DNA of 64,000 nt, from the NCBI GenBank assembly GCA_963775085.1, contig CAVZHO010000002.1, positions 806,001 through 870,000 on the forward strand. The letters run 5' to 3'. Shown here piece after piece: positions 35,665-45,812 of this stretch; within the stretch, counting starts at the first letter, position 1; each line of letters starts with the position of its first letter. Made by a program: the position numbers and the translations under genes. The notes under the pieces were generated by a model. That model did not search any database. It was not told where the DNA came from and was given only the letters and a program-made list of their open reading frames with translations. The DNA is from JAAFIP01 sp963775085 (GTDB lineage: Bacteria > Pseudomonadota > Gammaproteobacteria > Burkholderiales > Burkholderiaceae_C).

Positions 35665-36135
35665 TCAAATCGGCTTGATCAAGGAGTTGGCAATCAGGTC
35701 GTTGTCAAACACACACACCCGCGAGGCAAACTTCAGTGCGCCCTCTACCCGCACCATGCGGTCAATATAGCGCCCGGTGCTCAAAATCTCGGGCAACTGG
35801 TCGCGGTGCGTTCGGATGACGAGGTAGGCGGTTTCGGCTTCTATCGCGTCGCCGTTTGAAGAAGTAATCAAGGGCGCGCTGACGATGTGGCGCTGGTAGT
35901 ACGGGTCGTGGTAGATGGTGTTTTGCGCGCCGTACACCCGGTCGCGCAGCATGGCCTGGCTTTCAAAATGCAAGATACACAGCGGCAGCCCGGCATCAAA
36001 ATTCTCGCGCGACTGGATTTTGTAGACGCACTCGGGGGTGAACAGGTCGGGCCAGGTGGCGAAGTCGTTGCTGTCCAGAATCTGCGCGTAACGCAGGTGC
36101 AGGGCTTGCACTTCGGAGAATAATTTGAAATCCAT
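35665..36135 (-). CDS. aromatic ring-hydroxylating dioxygenase, small (beta) subunit
   Basis: 156 residues: LHLRYAQILDSNDFATWPDLFTPECVYKI and a C-terminal beta cone with GRYIDRMVRVEGALKFASRVCVFDNDL match the SnoaL-like beta subunit. Structural partner of the Rieske alpha subunit encoded 61 bases upstream; a TGCTTACG repeat fills the gap. Confidence 0.87.
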   Translation of the reverse strand: MDFKLFSEVQALHLRYAQILDSNDFATWPDLFTPECVYKIQSRENFDAGLPLCILHFESQAMLRDRVYGAQNTIYHDPYYQRHIVSAPLITSSNGDAIEAETAYLVIRTHRDQLPEILSTGRYIDRMVRVEGALKFASRVCVFDNDLIANSLIKPI

Positions 36136-36192
36136 ACGCTATAAATTTAGTAGCTGCTTACGTCCATACGACAGGGACTACAGGCCTATTTG
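36136..36192 (+). repeat. TGCTTACG-family repeat between dioxygenase subunit genes
   Basis: GTCC-N9-GGAC stem form. Sits inside what should be one operon. Confidence 0.85.
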
Positions 36193-36196
36193 TTGC

Positions 36197-37522
36197 CTAA
36201 ATACCCATTTCGGAGCGCCAGTAGCCGTACATGCCGCGGATCAGTGTCTCGGTGACCATGTGGTCGGTGGGTTTGACATCCACGCCGTCCAGCTCGCTGA
36301 TGGTGCGGGCCTGGCTGTGGGCTTTGTACGCGCTTTGCACAAACTCGATCACTTCGCCATCGTCGGCGCTTACAAAACCTGCGGGGCCAAACAGGTTGGA
36401 CTGGCGCAGACGGCGCTGGGTCATCTCGGGGGTGTCGTCCTCAAAACCAAAATGCGTCCAGACGAAGTCAAACTCGCCCACGCCGGTGGGCTGGATGTGG
36501 CGGGTGGACAGCGAGTTGACCTGCTGCTGGATGATCAGGCTGGGAAACAGCGTCATCATCACCACCGTGGGCATCACGTCGCCGATCTTCCACCAGGCCT
36601 CGGGCACCACGTCCAGCAGGCGGGCATCACCCAGCTGCATATTGGCTTTGAACGAGGTCACCCCCTCGGTGACGGCGGCAGAGGCGGCCACTTCATCGCG
36701 GCGGCTCACCATGCAGGCGTGGCGCCCCTTGTCGTCCATGATCATCTGGCTGCGCTGGTCGGCGCGCCACAGGCCAAAGGTGACAAACCAGGTGTGCAGC
36801 AGGCCGGGGTGGTAGGGGTCTTTGATGTTCTCTTGCATCAGCTTCCAATTGGCAGGAATGCGCTGGCGGTTGATGCCCAGGAGTTTCAGCGGTTTATGAA
36901 ACACCCGGTCAAAGTAGGGCAGCACATTGGGGCCCAGGTAGTCTTCAAAGCTCTCTACGCTGTGGTCAAACGACGCAAACACCACACCGCCACGCCGCGC
37001 GACCTTGAGCTTGGTGAGGCCATGGTCGCACAGCTGAAAATCCTCGGCCATGCCGCCCTGTTTGATCTTGCTGCCGTCGGCCTCCACCCGATCCACGCCG
37101 TTTTTGAAGGTCAGGCCGACCAGGTCGCCGTTGAGTTTGTAGGTCCACTGGTGGTAGGGGCAGACAAAGCTGCGCGCGTTGCCGCTGCGCTCGCGTACAA
37201 ACTGCACGCCACGGTGGGCGCAGCGGTTTTCTACAACGTGAATTTGGTCGGGCTGGCCGGGGCGGCCACGCTCGCGCACCATCACCACACTGCGCTCGCC
37301 GATCTGCGTGCGCTTGTAGTCGCCCGCCTTGGGGATCTCGCACTCCAGGCCGACATAGCACCAGTGGTTTTTGTAGAACAGGTTTTCGAGCTCGCGCTGG
37401 TACACGGCTTCGTTGGTATAGACCCAGCCGGGTGCGCGGCTGGTGGGTGCGTCGCCCCAGGGGGGCAGGGTGGCAGCGCCGGCTTCGGGTGGGGCAAGAT
37501 GAATCGGGATGGTGGCATTCAT
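36197..37522 (-). CDS. Rieske dioxygenase large (alpha) subunit
   Basis: 441 residues. Rieske cluster ligands NRCAHRG and CPYHQWTY, then the catalytic domain with the mononuclear iron site near DPYHPGLLHTW (His/His). Hydroxylates an aromatic ring using electrons from a reductase not encoded here. Substrate is unknown; the flavin hydroxylase/VOC operon nearby suggests linked aromatic degradation. Confidence 0.9.
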   Translation of the reverse strand: MNATIPIHLAPPEAGAATLPPWGDAPTSRAPGWVYTNEAVYQRELENLFYKNHWCYVGLECEIPKAGDYKRTQIGERSVVMVRERGRPGQPDQIHVVENRCAHRGVQFVRERSGNARSFVCPYHQWTYKLNGDLVGLTFKNGVDRVEADGSKIKQGGMAEDFQLCDHGLTKLKVARRGGVVFASFDHSVESFEDYLGPNVLPYFDRVFHKPLKLLGINRQRIPANWKLMQENIKDPYHPGLLHTWFVTFGLWRADQRSQMIMDDKGRHACMVSRRDEVAASAAVTEGVTSFKANMQLGDARLLDVVPEAWWKIGDVMPTVVMMTLFPSLIIQQQVNSLSTRHIQPTGVGEFDFVWTHFGFEDDTPEMTQRRLRQSNLFGPAGFVSADDGEVIEFVQSAYKAHSQARTISELDGVDVKPTDHMVTETLIRGMYGYWRSEMGI

Positions 37523-37558
37523 GGAGCAATACTACTGCATACCACCCCGCCGGGCTGA

Positions 37559-37789
37559 CTATCCCGTTTGGGTTGCCAGTCGTGCAGCCGCAGCGTCTTG
37601 AAGGCCCATGGCCTCTTCCAGAGTGAGGCTGCTCTCTTCGATCTCGGCTAGCTCATAGGGCATGAGCGCATCGTGTTCATGCGTGGCCTCGTGCGCGGCC
37701 AGCAGGGCGCTCAGCCATACCTCATGGTCCAGCCCCAGGCGCTGTGCGTTGTGCGCTGCCTGCAAAGCCGTTCGATCCAGGTGTCCCAT
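37559..37789 (-). CDS. small protein upstream of the Rieske dioxygenase
   Basis: 76 residues from the ATG at 37789, preceded by GGAGGTCGT. Acidic and helical (LDHEVWLSALLAAHEATHEHDAL). No family is recognised. It starts the dioxygenase operon, 36 bases before the alpha subunit gene, so it may be an accessory protein. Confidence 0.5.
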   Translation of the reverse strand: MGHLDRTALQAAHNAQRLGLDHEVWLSALLAAHEATHEHDALMPYELAEIEESSLTLEEAMGLQDAAAARLATQTG

Positions 37790-38128
37790 ACGACCTCCAT
37801 TCACCTCCACTGAGGTGATAAATTGATGAAATCATTGTAGGCCGGCCTACTTGCCCCCACAACTATGGCGGATGTAGACCTCAGAGGGGGCATTTCCATA
37901 TGCACAACGCATATTTCAAATTACGAAAAATTACGCATGTTGCAATGCCGCATTTTTTCTCAATATAGGAAATTGAATTTTTCAATATGAAAATATTTCA
38001 TAACTATTTGATTTAATTCAATAAATATTTACTCTTATATAAGACATAAGATTGGCGTAAAGTGATTGGGAGGCCGTATAGTCACTCCATCGGTTTTCGA
38101 TATCTCATCCACCTTTAAGGAGTTAACC
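37790..38128. other. AT-rich regulatory gap between aceA and the dioxygenase operon
   Basis: Divergent promoter region. Contains the palindrome GTAGGCCGGCCTAC and, from about 37.91 kb, a strongly AT-rich stretch of about 150 bases that is unlike the rest of the window, suited to DNA bending or regulator binding for aceA. No gene seen. Confidence 0.5.
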
Positions 38129-39454
<1,326 letters not shown>

Positions 39455-39476
39455 CGAGCTGTCACACTAGCCTTGC

Positions 39477-39507
39477 AAGCCCGCAGAGTAATCTGCGGGC
39501 TTTTTTA
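39477..39507 (+). terminator. rho-independent terminator of aceA
   Basis: AGCCCGCAGA-gtaa-TCTGCGGGCT stem followed by six T. Confidence 0.93.
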
Positions 39508-39510
39508 CTG

Positions 39511-39567
39511 CCAAATAGGCCAGTAGTCCTTGTCGTCTGGACATATTATGCTATGTAATATGTAGCG
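39511..39567 (-). repeat. TGCTTACG-family repeat after aceA (first of two)
   Basis: Reverse orientation, AGTCCTTGTCGTCTGGACAT hairpin. Begins directly after the aceA terminator. Confidence 0.75.
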
Positions 39568-39623
39568 TTTTTCAATCAGGCCTGGATGGCATGGGTAGTC
39601 AAACCCCTGTTTGGTCGGTACAT

Positions 39624-39685
39624 GCCAAATAGGCTAGTAGTCCTTGTCGCCTGGACATATCCAGCTATATTAAGTGTAGCAAATT
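39624..39685 (-). repeat. TGCTTACG-family repeat after aceA (second of two)
   Basis: Same orientation and nearly the same hairpin as the copy at 39511. The remaining bases to 39844 show no gene. Confidence 0.75.
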
Positions 39686-39844
39686 TGGTGAAGCCGGCAT
39701 CGCCTTGGCGATCAGTTGCCTGTCTGTGTGCCAGGGCCTTCGTCGGTCGGCGCCCCGGCGTGGCCGCCCGAGCCAGCATTCAATGCAGCTCCCCGCTAAA
39801 ATACGACCAAACCGTTTTGCAGCCGTGCAGGCTAGCCAACACCC

Positions 39845-41626
39845 ATGACCGAACCTACTGCCATCCGCCTGACCGAGGTCAAGCTGCCTCTTGATCACCC
39901 CCCCGAGGCCATCAACGCCGCAGCGTGCGAGCGCTTAAAACTCAAACCCGACGAGATCGTCAGCGTCAGCATCTTTCGCCGTGGCTTTGATGCGCGCAAG
40001 AAGAGCGACATCTACTTTATCTACACGCTGGATGTGCAGACCAGCGATAACGCCGCAGTACTGGCCAGAGCGCAGCGTGCCCCCAAGCTGGCTACGCACA
40101 CCACGCCTACGCCCGACACCGCGTACAAATTCGTCACCCATGCACCTGATAAGCCCTTCAAGCGCCCGGTGGTGATTGGCACCGGCCCCTGCGGTCTGTT
40201 TGCCGCGCTCACCCTCGCGCAGATGGGCTTCAAACCCATCATCCTGGAGCGCGGCAAGATGGTACGCGAGCGTACCAAGGACACCTGGGGCTTCTGGCGC
40301 AAAAGCCAGTTGCAGCCCGAGAGCAATGTGCAGTTTGGCGAGGGCGGGGCGGGTACGTTCAGCGATGGCAAGCTGTGGAGCCAGGTGAAAGACCCGCTGT
40401 TCCATGGCCGCAAGGTGCTGGAGGATATGGTGCGCGGCGGCGCGCCGGATGAAATCATGTATGTCAGCAAGCCGCATGTGGGCACCTTTCGCCTGGTGAA
40501 GGTGGTGGAGTTTTTGCGCGAAGAGATTACGGCGCTGGGTGGCGAATTTCGCTTTTCCAGCAAGGTGACCGATATTTACCTGGATAAACCGCCGGTAGTC
40601 CTTGTCAACAGGACGCAAGCAGCTATCAAAGGTGTAGCGCTGGAGGACGGCACGCAGATTGAAGCCGACCATGTGGTGCTGGCGATTGGGCACAGCGCCC
40701 GCGATACCTTTGAGATGCTGCATGCCAAGGGTGTGTACATGGAGGCCAAGCCCTTCAGCGTGGGTTTTCGCATTGAGCATCCGCAGGGCCTGATCGACCG
40801 CGCCCGCTTTGGCCCGTTTGCGGGCAACCCCATGCTGGGCGCAGCCGACTACAAGCTGGTGCACCACGCCAAGAATGGCCGCAGCGTGTACAGCTTTTGC
40901 ATGTGCCCCGGCGGCACGGTGGTGGCGGCCACGTCAGAAGAGGGCCGGGTGGTCACTAATGGCATGAGCCAGTACAGCCGCAACGAACGCAACGCCAACG
41001 CGGGCATCGTCGTGGGCATAGAGCCTGCGGACTTTGACTTTGACGCACTCGGCAATCCGCTGGTGGCCGAGAAAGACCGTGGCCAGGTGCTGGCCGGTAT
41101 GCGCTTTCAACGTGCGTTGGAGTCGGGCGCTTACGTGCTCGGCGGCAGCACTTACGAAGCGCCTGGGCAGCGGGTCGGTGACTTCTTAAAAGGCGTGCCC
41201 TCCACCCAGCTAGGCAGCGTAGAGCCCAGCTACAAGCCCGGTGTGCACCTGACTGACCTGGGCAACCCGCTGCAACCCAGCCTGCCGATGTACGCTATTC
41301 GAGCCATCCGCGAAGCCATTCCCCAATTTACCAAACAGATCGCAGGCTTTGACATGGCGGACGCGATGCTCACAGGCGTAGAAACCCGCACCTCCGCCCC
41401 CGTGCGCATCAAACGCCACGAAGAACGCCGCGCCGCCCTGCGCCAAGCAGCCGACAGCATCGCCCGCACCGAGCAAAACCCAGAGCGTTTCCAAAGCATC
41501 AACACCCCCGGCCTGTACCCCGCAGGCGAGGGCGCAGGCTACGCCGGCGGCATCATGAGCGCGGCGATTGACGGCATCAAGGTGGCCGAGGCGGTGGCAT
41601 TGAATATTGTGGCGCGGGGGAGGTGA
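39845..41626 (+). CDS. COG2509-type FAD-dependent dehydrogenase
   Basis: 593 residues. PVVIGTGPCGLFAALTLAQMG near residue 110 is the FAD-binding loop; FGEGGAGTFSDGKLW, VVLAIGHSARDTFEML and the C-terminal GEGAGYAGGIMSAAIDG are typical of this uncharacterised family. Electron acceptor and substrate unknown. Residues about 248-263 (PPVVLVNRTQAAIKGVA) are coded by a TGCTTACG repeat in the same frame as in metG. Confidence 0.85.
   Translation: MTEPTAIRLTEVKLPLDHPPEAINAAACERLKLKPDEIVSVSIFRRGFDARKKSDIYFIYTLDVQTSDNAAVLARAQRAPKLATHTTPTPDTAYKFVTHAPDKPFKRPVVIGTGPCGLFAALTLAQMGFKPIILERGKMVRERTKDTWGFWRKSQLQPESNVQFGEGGAGTFSDGKLWSQVKDPLFHGRKVLEDMVRGGAPDEIMYVSKPHVGTFRLVKVVEFLREEITALGGEFRFSSKVTDIYLDKPPVVLVNRTQAAIKGVALEDGTQIEADHVVLAIGHSARDTFEMLHAKGVYMEAKPFSVGFRIEHPQGLIDRARFGPFAGNPMLGAADYKLVHHAKNGRSVYSFCMCPGGTVVAATSEEGRVVTNGMSQYSRNERNANAGIVVGIEPADFDFDALGNPLVAEKDRGQVLAGMRFQRALESGAYVLGGSTYEAPGQRVGDFLKGVPSTQLGSVEPSYKPGVHLTDLGNPLQPSLPMYAIRAIREAIPQFTKQIAGFDMADAMLTGVETRTSAPVRIKRHEERRAALRQAADSIARTEQNPERFQSINTPGLYPAGEGAGYAGGIMSAAIDGIKVAEAVALNIVARGR
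40591..40638 (-). repeat. TGCTTACG-family repeat inside the COG2509 gene
   Basis: GTAGTCCTTGTC then AGGACGCAAGCAGCTATCAA; stem GTCC-N9-GGAC intact. Confidence 0.85.
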
Positions 41627-41712
41627 CCGCCTTGCGGATGGTCGGCGGCGTCACTGCTCATGCTAGCATTTAGTGCTTGCGTTTTGTTCCAAAAATAGCT
41701 AAAGTTGCAATC

Positions 41713-41967
41713 ATGAATAGCAAGCATCGAAAAACCTTGGAATGGGTGTTTGCTAAACCTGTACCGACTTCGCTGGCGTGGGCGCACATTGAAGCTTTGT
41801 TTGTTGCCGTTGGTGCGCAGAGCATAGAGGGCGATGGATCTCGGGTGCGCTTTGTACTCAATGGTGTGGTAGGCACCTTTCACCGCCCGCACCCAGCCAA
41901 AGAAGCCAAGCCCTACCAAGTGAAAGATGCCCGTCAATTTTTAGAGCAAGCAGGAGTTACGCCATGA
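41713..41967 (+). CDS. hicA: HicA-type toxin
   Basis: 84 residues from the ATG at 41713. LEWVFAKPVPTSLAWAHIEALFVAVGAQ, GSRVRFVLNG and FHRPHP, the latter with the catalytic histidine, match HicA mRNA interferases of the double-stranded RNA-binding fold. Overlaps hicB by four bases. Confidence 0.87.
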   Translation: MNSKHRKTLEWVFAKPVPTSLAWAHIEALFVAVGAQSIEGDGSRVRFVLNGVVGTFHRPHPAKEAKPYQVKDARQFLEQAGVTP

Positions 41968-42296
41968 ATACCATGACCTTCAAGGGCTACGCCGCGCAGA
42001 TCATCTACAGCGATGAAGATGCCTGCTTTATCGGGCATATCGCAGGCATTACCGATGTGGTGGGGTTTCATGCTGATAACGTAGCTGACCTGCGGCGCGA
42101 CTTTGAGGTGGCGGTGCTGGACTACCTGGCCACCTGCAAAAAGCTGGGCCGCAACCCGCAAAAGCCCGCCAGCGGCAAGCTCATGCTGCGCGTACCGCCT
42201 GAAGTGCATGGCGCTGCGCTGGTGGCCGCGCAGGTCGAAGGGGTAAGCTTGAACCAGTGGGCCACCAATGCACTGCGCGAGGCAGCGCATGCATGA
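41964..42296 (+). CDS. hicB: HicB-type antitoxin
   Basis: 110 residues: FKGYAAQIIYSDEDACFIGHIAGI at the N-terminus is the degraded RNase-H-like domain and LMLRVPPEVHGAALVAAQVEGVSLNQWATNAL the ribbon-helix-helix DNA-binding part. Neutralises HicA and probably autoregulates. Confidence 0.9.
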   Translation: MNTMTFKGYAAQIIYSDEDACFIGHIAGITDVVGFHADNVADLRRDFEVAVLDYLATCKKLGRNPQKPASGKLMLRVPPEVHGAALVAAQVEGVSLNQWATNALREAAHA

Positions 42297-42413
42297 TGGC
42301 ATGGTGGCCCTACGGTTTGTCGCATGCAGTGCGCTTAATGAATTGCAGGCTGGGCTAAAATAAACCCAAAGCGTTTCACCCCTATAGTAAGAGCGAGAAA
42401 GGCAGTACTGGTT

Positions 42414-42473
42414 ATGACACCGCGAACTACAAGTCCACTTTTTATGCCAATTACGGCAGGAGCCCGCGTGTAG
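42414..42473 (+). CDS. possible threonine-rich leader peptide
   Basis: 19 residues, MTPRTTSPLFMPITAGARV, with Thr at 2, 5, 6 and 14. AAAGG lies about ten bases upstream of the ATG. It ends 30 bases before the terminator stem. No homologue is known to me; its placement is what suggests an attenuation role. Confidence 0.4.
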   Translation: MTPRTTSPLFMPITAGARV

Positions 42474-42501
42474 ATTGCGTAAGCAGCTACTTTTTTTATA
42501 G
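42474..42501 (-). repeat. partial TGCTTACG-family repeat in the thrS leader
   Basis: GCGTAAGCAGCTAC only; the hairpin half is missing. Confidence 0.55.
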
Positions 42502-42503
42502 TG

Positions 42504-42535
42504 AAACGCGGCCGCTGGTCGCGTTTTTTGTTTTG
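42504..42535 (+). terminator. terminator hairpin ahead of thrS
   Basis: AACGCG and CGCGTT arms with a nine-base loop, then TTTTTTGTTTT. It precedes the thrS start by about 70 bases. Confidence 0.7.
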
Positions 42536-42603
42536 GTGGCGCCCATGGTTAATTAGCCTGGCGCAGCAGTTTCATCAGTTATTTACCCCATAGAGGTCTC
42601 ACC

Positions 42604-44524
42604 ATGGTTCAAATTACCCTCCCCGACGGCTCGCAACGTGACTATCCCGGCCCGGTCACCGTGGCCGAGGTGGCGCTGTCCATTGGCGCAGGCCTGGCCA
42701 AAGCCGCTTTGGCTGGCAAGGTGGGGCAGGGCGTGGCGGCCAAGGTGGTGGACACCAGCTATCAGCTGACCAGCAATGCCGCGTTGTCCATCATCACCGC
42801 CAAAGATGCCGAGGGCCTGGAGGTAATTCGCCACAGCACCGCTCACCTGCTGGCCTACGCCGTCAAAGAGCTGTTCCCCGACGCCCAGGTCACGATTGGC
42901 CCAGTGATTGAAAACGGCTTTTTCTACGACTTCTCGTACAAACGCCCGTTTACGCCCGACGACTTGACGGCGATAGAGAAGAAGATGGCCGAGCTGGCCA
43001 ACAAAGACGAGAGCGTCACCCGCCGGGTGCTGCCGCGCGACGAGGCCATTGCCTACTTTAAAGGCATGGGCGAGCACTACAAAGCTGAAATCATTGGCGC
43101 GATTCCCGCAGGTGAAGACGTGTCGCTGTACCGCGAAGGCGCGTTTGAAGACCTGTGCCGTGGCCCGCACGTGCCGTCCACCGGCAAGCTGAAACACTTC
43201 AAGCTGATGAAACTGGCCGGGGCCTACTGGCGCGGCGACCACCGCAACGAAATGCTGCAACGCGTCTATGGCACGGCCTGGGCCACCAAAGACGAGCTGC
43301 AGCAGCACCTGACGATGCTGGAAGAGGCCGAAAAACGTGACCACCGCAAGCTGGGCCGCGAGCTGGATTTATTCCATATTGACGAGCATTCGCCCGGCAC
43401 GGTGTTTTGGCACCCCAAGGGCTGGACGGTGTGGCAGCAGGTGGAGCAGTACATGCGCCGCGTCTACCAGGACAACGGCTACCTGGAAGTGAAAGGCCCG
43501 CAAATCATCGACAAAAGTCTGTGGGAGAAAACCGGCCACTGGGACAAGTACCGCGACAACATGTTCACCACCGAGAGTGAAAAGCGCGAATATGCCTTGA
43601 AGCCGATGAACTGCCCCGGCCACATTTTGATCTTCAAACAAGGCATCAAAAGCTACCGCGATCTGCCGCTGCGCTATGGCGAGTTTGGCCAGTGCCACCG
43701 CAACGAACCCACCGGCGGGCTGCACGGCATCATGCGGGTGCGCGGCTTTACGCAGGACGATGGGCATATCTTTTGCACCGAAGACCATGATCCTGGACGA
43801 ATGTGTGCAGTATACCGAGCTGCTGCAAAAGGTCTATACCGACTTTGGTTTTAAAAACATCATCTACAAGGTGGCCACGCGGCCCGAGGCGCGCATTGGC
43901 TCGGACGAGAGCTGGGACAAGGCTGAGGCCGCGCTGATCGAATCATTGAAGCGCAGCGGCTGCCAGTACGAGCTATCCCCAGGCGATGGCGCGTTTTACG
44001 GCCCGAAGATTGAATACACCCTGAAAGACGCGATTGGCCGCCAGTGGCAGTGCGGCACCATGCAGGTGGACTTCTCCATGCCCGAGCGGCTGGATGCCGA
44101 ATACGTGGCCGCCGACGGCTCAAGACAGCGCCCGGTCATGCTGCACCGCGCGATTGTGGGCAGCCTGGAGCGTTTTATCGGCATTTTGATCGAACAGCAT
44201 GCGGGCGCGATGCCGGTTTGGCTCGCGCCCACGCAGGTGGTGGTCTGCGCGATTACCGATGCGCAGGCCGATTACGCACAGGAAGTGGCAAAAAAGCTGC
44301 GCAATCAAGGGCTTAGGGTAGCCCTGGATTTGCGTAATGAGAAAATAAACCTTAAAATACGCGAGCATTCGATGCAAAAGCTCCCCTTTATCCTCGTCAT
44401 GGGTGATAAAGAGAAGGATGCTGGTAGCGTCGCAGTGCGCGCCCGGGGTAATGTAGACCTTGGCGTGATGCCAGTCGATGACTTTATTGCAAAGATCCTC
44501 GCTGACATTGCCTCCAAAGCCTGA
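42604..44524 (+). CDS. thrS: threonyl-tRNA synthetase, broken by one extra base
   Basis: Together the two frames code 639 residues, the normal ThrS length: TGS domain (MVQITLPDGSQRDYPG), editing domain with HSTAHLLAYAV, class II core with MNCPGH and FGQCHRNEP, and anticodon domain at the end. The frame changes at about 43788, where FCTED is followed by CATG instead of a CAG-like codon, before ILDECVQYTELL. Removing one T restores the gene. As ThrS is essential, a sequencing error is the simplest explanation. Confidence 0.9.
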
Positions 44525-44544
44525 TTTTTTCGCGTTTTAGCAAG

Positions 44545-44600
44545 CATTTAGCCTGCTAGTCCGCGTCCTATGGACGTAAGCAGCTATTGAATAGATAGCT
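44545..44600 (-). repeat. TGCTTACG-family repeat between thrS and infC
   Basis: Reverse orientation; GTCC-N9-GGAC stem intact. Confidence 0.8.
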
Positions 44601-44645
44601 GTAAAGCAACTATGCTGTAATAGTTATTTGATAAGGATTTGAACC

Positions 44646-45359
44646 ATCGCTACCGCACCATTTCGGCCCCTGGCACCGCGCCCGCCTCGCCCGCCCCGTC
44701 CCTCTCGCTACCACCGCGAAGAGCGCAAACACCGTCTCAACCGCGAGATCATGGCCCCCGAAGTTCGGGTGACTGGCCCGGACAACGAGCCCATGGGGGT
44801 GATGAGCATGTCAGAGGCCCTGCGCCACGCCGCCGAGCTCGATCTGGACGTGATTGAAACCGTAGCCACCGCCACGCCGCCCGTGGTGCGTATCATGGAC
44901 TACGGCAAGTTCAAATACCAGGAACAAAAGCGCGAGCACGAAGCCAAGCTCAAGCAAACGGTGATTGAGATCAAGGAAGTCAAGTTCCGCCCCGGCACCG
45001 ACGATGGTGACTACAACATCAAGATGCGCAATATCCGCCGCTTTCTGGACGACGGCGACAAATGCAAGATCACCCTGCGCTTTCGGGGCCGCGAGATCAC
45101 GCACCAGGAAATCGGCATGGACTTGCTGATGCGCATCAAGACCGACCTGGCCGACAGCATCATCATCGAGAGCCTGCCCAAGCTGGAAGGCCGCCAGATG
45201 ATCATGATGATTGCCCCGGGCAAGAAAAAGCCCAGCGCCAAGCCTGCTGCGGCTGCACCCGCAGCGGCCTCTGCCCCCGGCACACCCGCACCAGCACCTG
45301 CCAAGCCCTCTACAGCGCCCGCGCCCGAAGATGCAACCGCAGATGACGAAACGGCCTGA
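44646..45359 (+). CDS. infC: translation initiation factor IF-3, non-AUG start
   Basis: The reading frame extends upstream of the first ATG (44751) to ATCGCTACC at 44646, preceded by AAGGATTTGAACC, giving IATAPF. Beta-proteobacterial IF-3 starts IATAFR, so ATC is the probable start, comparable to the AUU of E. coli infC, which lets IF-3 limit its own synthesis. RYHREERKHRLNREIMAPEVRV, then the C-terminal ribosome-binding domain (FRPGTDDGDYNIKMRNIRRFL). At 237 residues it is longer than usual because of a Pro/Arg-rich insert near the N-terminus and an Ala/Pro-rich C-terminal tail. Confidence 0.9.
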   Translation: MATAPFRPLAPRPPRPPRPSRYHREERKHRLNREIMAPEVRVTGPDNEPMGVMSMSEALRHAAELDLDVIETVATATPPVVRIMDYGKFKYQEQKREHEAKLKQTVIEIKEVKFRPGTDDGDYNIKMRNIRRFLDDGDKCKITLRFRGREITHQEIGMDLLMRIKTDLADSIIIESLPKLEGRQMIMMIAPGKKKPSAKPAAAAPAAASAPGTPAPAPAKPSTAPAPEDATADDETA

Positions 45360-45423
45360 AAATAAGTTAGAATCATAGGCTTTGCTGCAAATCGGTATCG
45401 GTCACCGTTTTGCGCAAATGCTG

Positions 45424-45510
45424 GCACCTTCGGGTGCTAGCTCGCTGCAACCGCAAGGTTGTAGCACGCAGCAACTGCGAGGTTGCAGCAACAAGCAACC
45501 TCACGGTTGC
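45424..45510 (+). promoter_or_regulatory. row of four tetraloop hairpins between infC and rpmI
   Basis: GCACC-TTCG-GGTGC, GCAACC-GCAA-GGTTGT, GCAACT-GCGA-GGTTGC and GCAACC-TCAC-GGTTGC follow each other within 87 bases. All four loops belong to known stable tetraloop classes (UNCG, GNRA, GNRA, UMAC). They lie 75 bases before rpmI, where ribosomal protein L20 often regulates translation in other bacteria. Confidence 0.55.
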
Positions 45511-45584
45511 ACCACGCTCGGGGTCTACAAGGCGGCAAGTTTTTTTGCCGACACCTCACGAGATACAAGTAAAGGAGCATCCAA

Positions 45585-45792
45585 ATGCCCAAAATGAAGA
45601 CCAAGAGCAGCGCCAAAAAGCGTTTTCGCGTCCGTCCAGGCGGCACCGTGAAACGCGGCCAAGCCTTCAAACGTCACATTCTTGACCAAGAAGACCACCA
45701 AAAACAAACGCCAATTGCGCGGTGCCATTGCAGTGCATGAGACCAATATGGCCTCAGTCGCTCAAATGTTGCCCGGTATGGGCGTTGCTTAA
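45585..45792 (+). CDS. rpmI: ribosomal protein L35, broken by one extra base
   Basis: AAAGGAG precedes the ATG. MPKMKTKSSAKKRFRVRPGG and KRGQAFKRHIL are standard L35. After HIL the frame shifts because of CTTGACC where CTGACC is expected; the next frame continues TKKTTKNKRQLRGA and ends at 45792. Without the extra T the protein is 68 residues, normal for L35. An essential-type gene, so a sequencing error is likely. Confidence 0.9.
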
Positions 45793-45812
45793 CACGAACA
45801 AGGAGAAATACT

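Larger units (their letters stand above)
42371..42535 (+). promoter_or_regulatory. possible threonine attenuator leader of thrS
   Basis: Contains a 19-codon reading frame with four Thr codons, then a terminator hairpin before thrS. GCGTTTCAC at 42371-42379 is the exact complement of GTGAAACGC at 42501-42509, which overlaps the 5' arm of the terminator, so pairing of the two would prevent termination. A -10-like TAAAAT lies at 42356. Inferred from sequence only. Confidence 0.5.

Noticed and set aside
43676..44524. thrS second half as a separate gene
   Set aside because: Its N-terminal part in that frame is meaningless; the protein joins exactly to the first frame if one T is removed.
45382..45597. 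71-codon frame between infC and rpmI
   Set aside because: Covers the tetraloop hairpins and overlaps the rpmI start; the codons reflect the repeated GCAACC stems, not a protein family.
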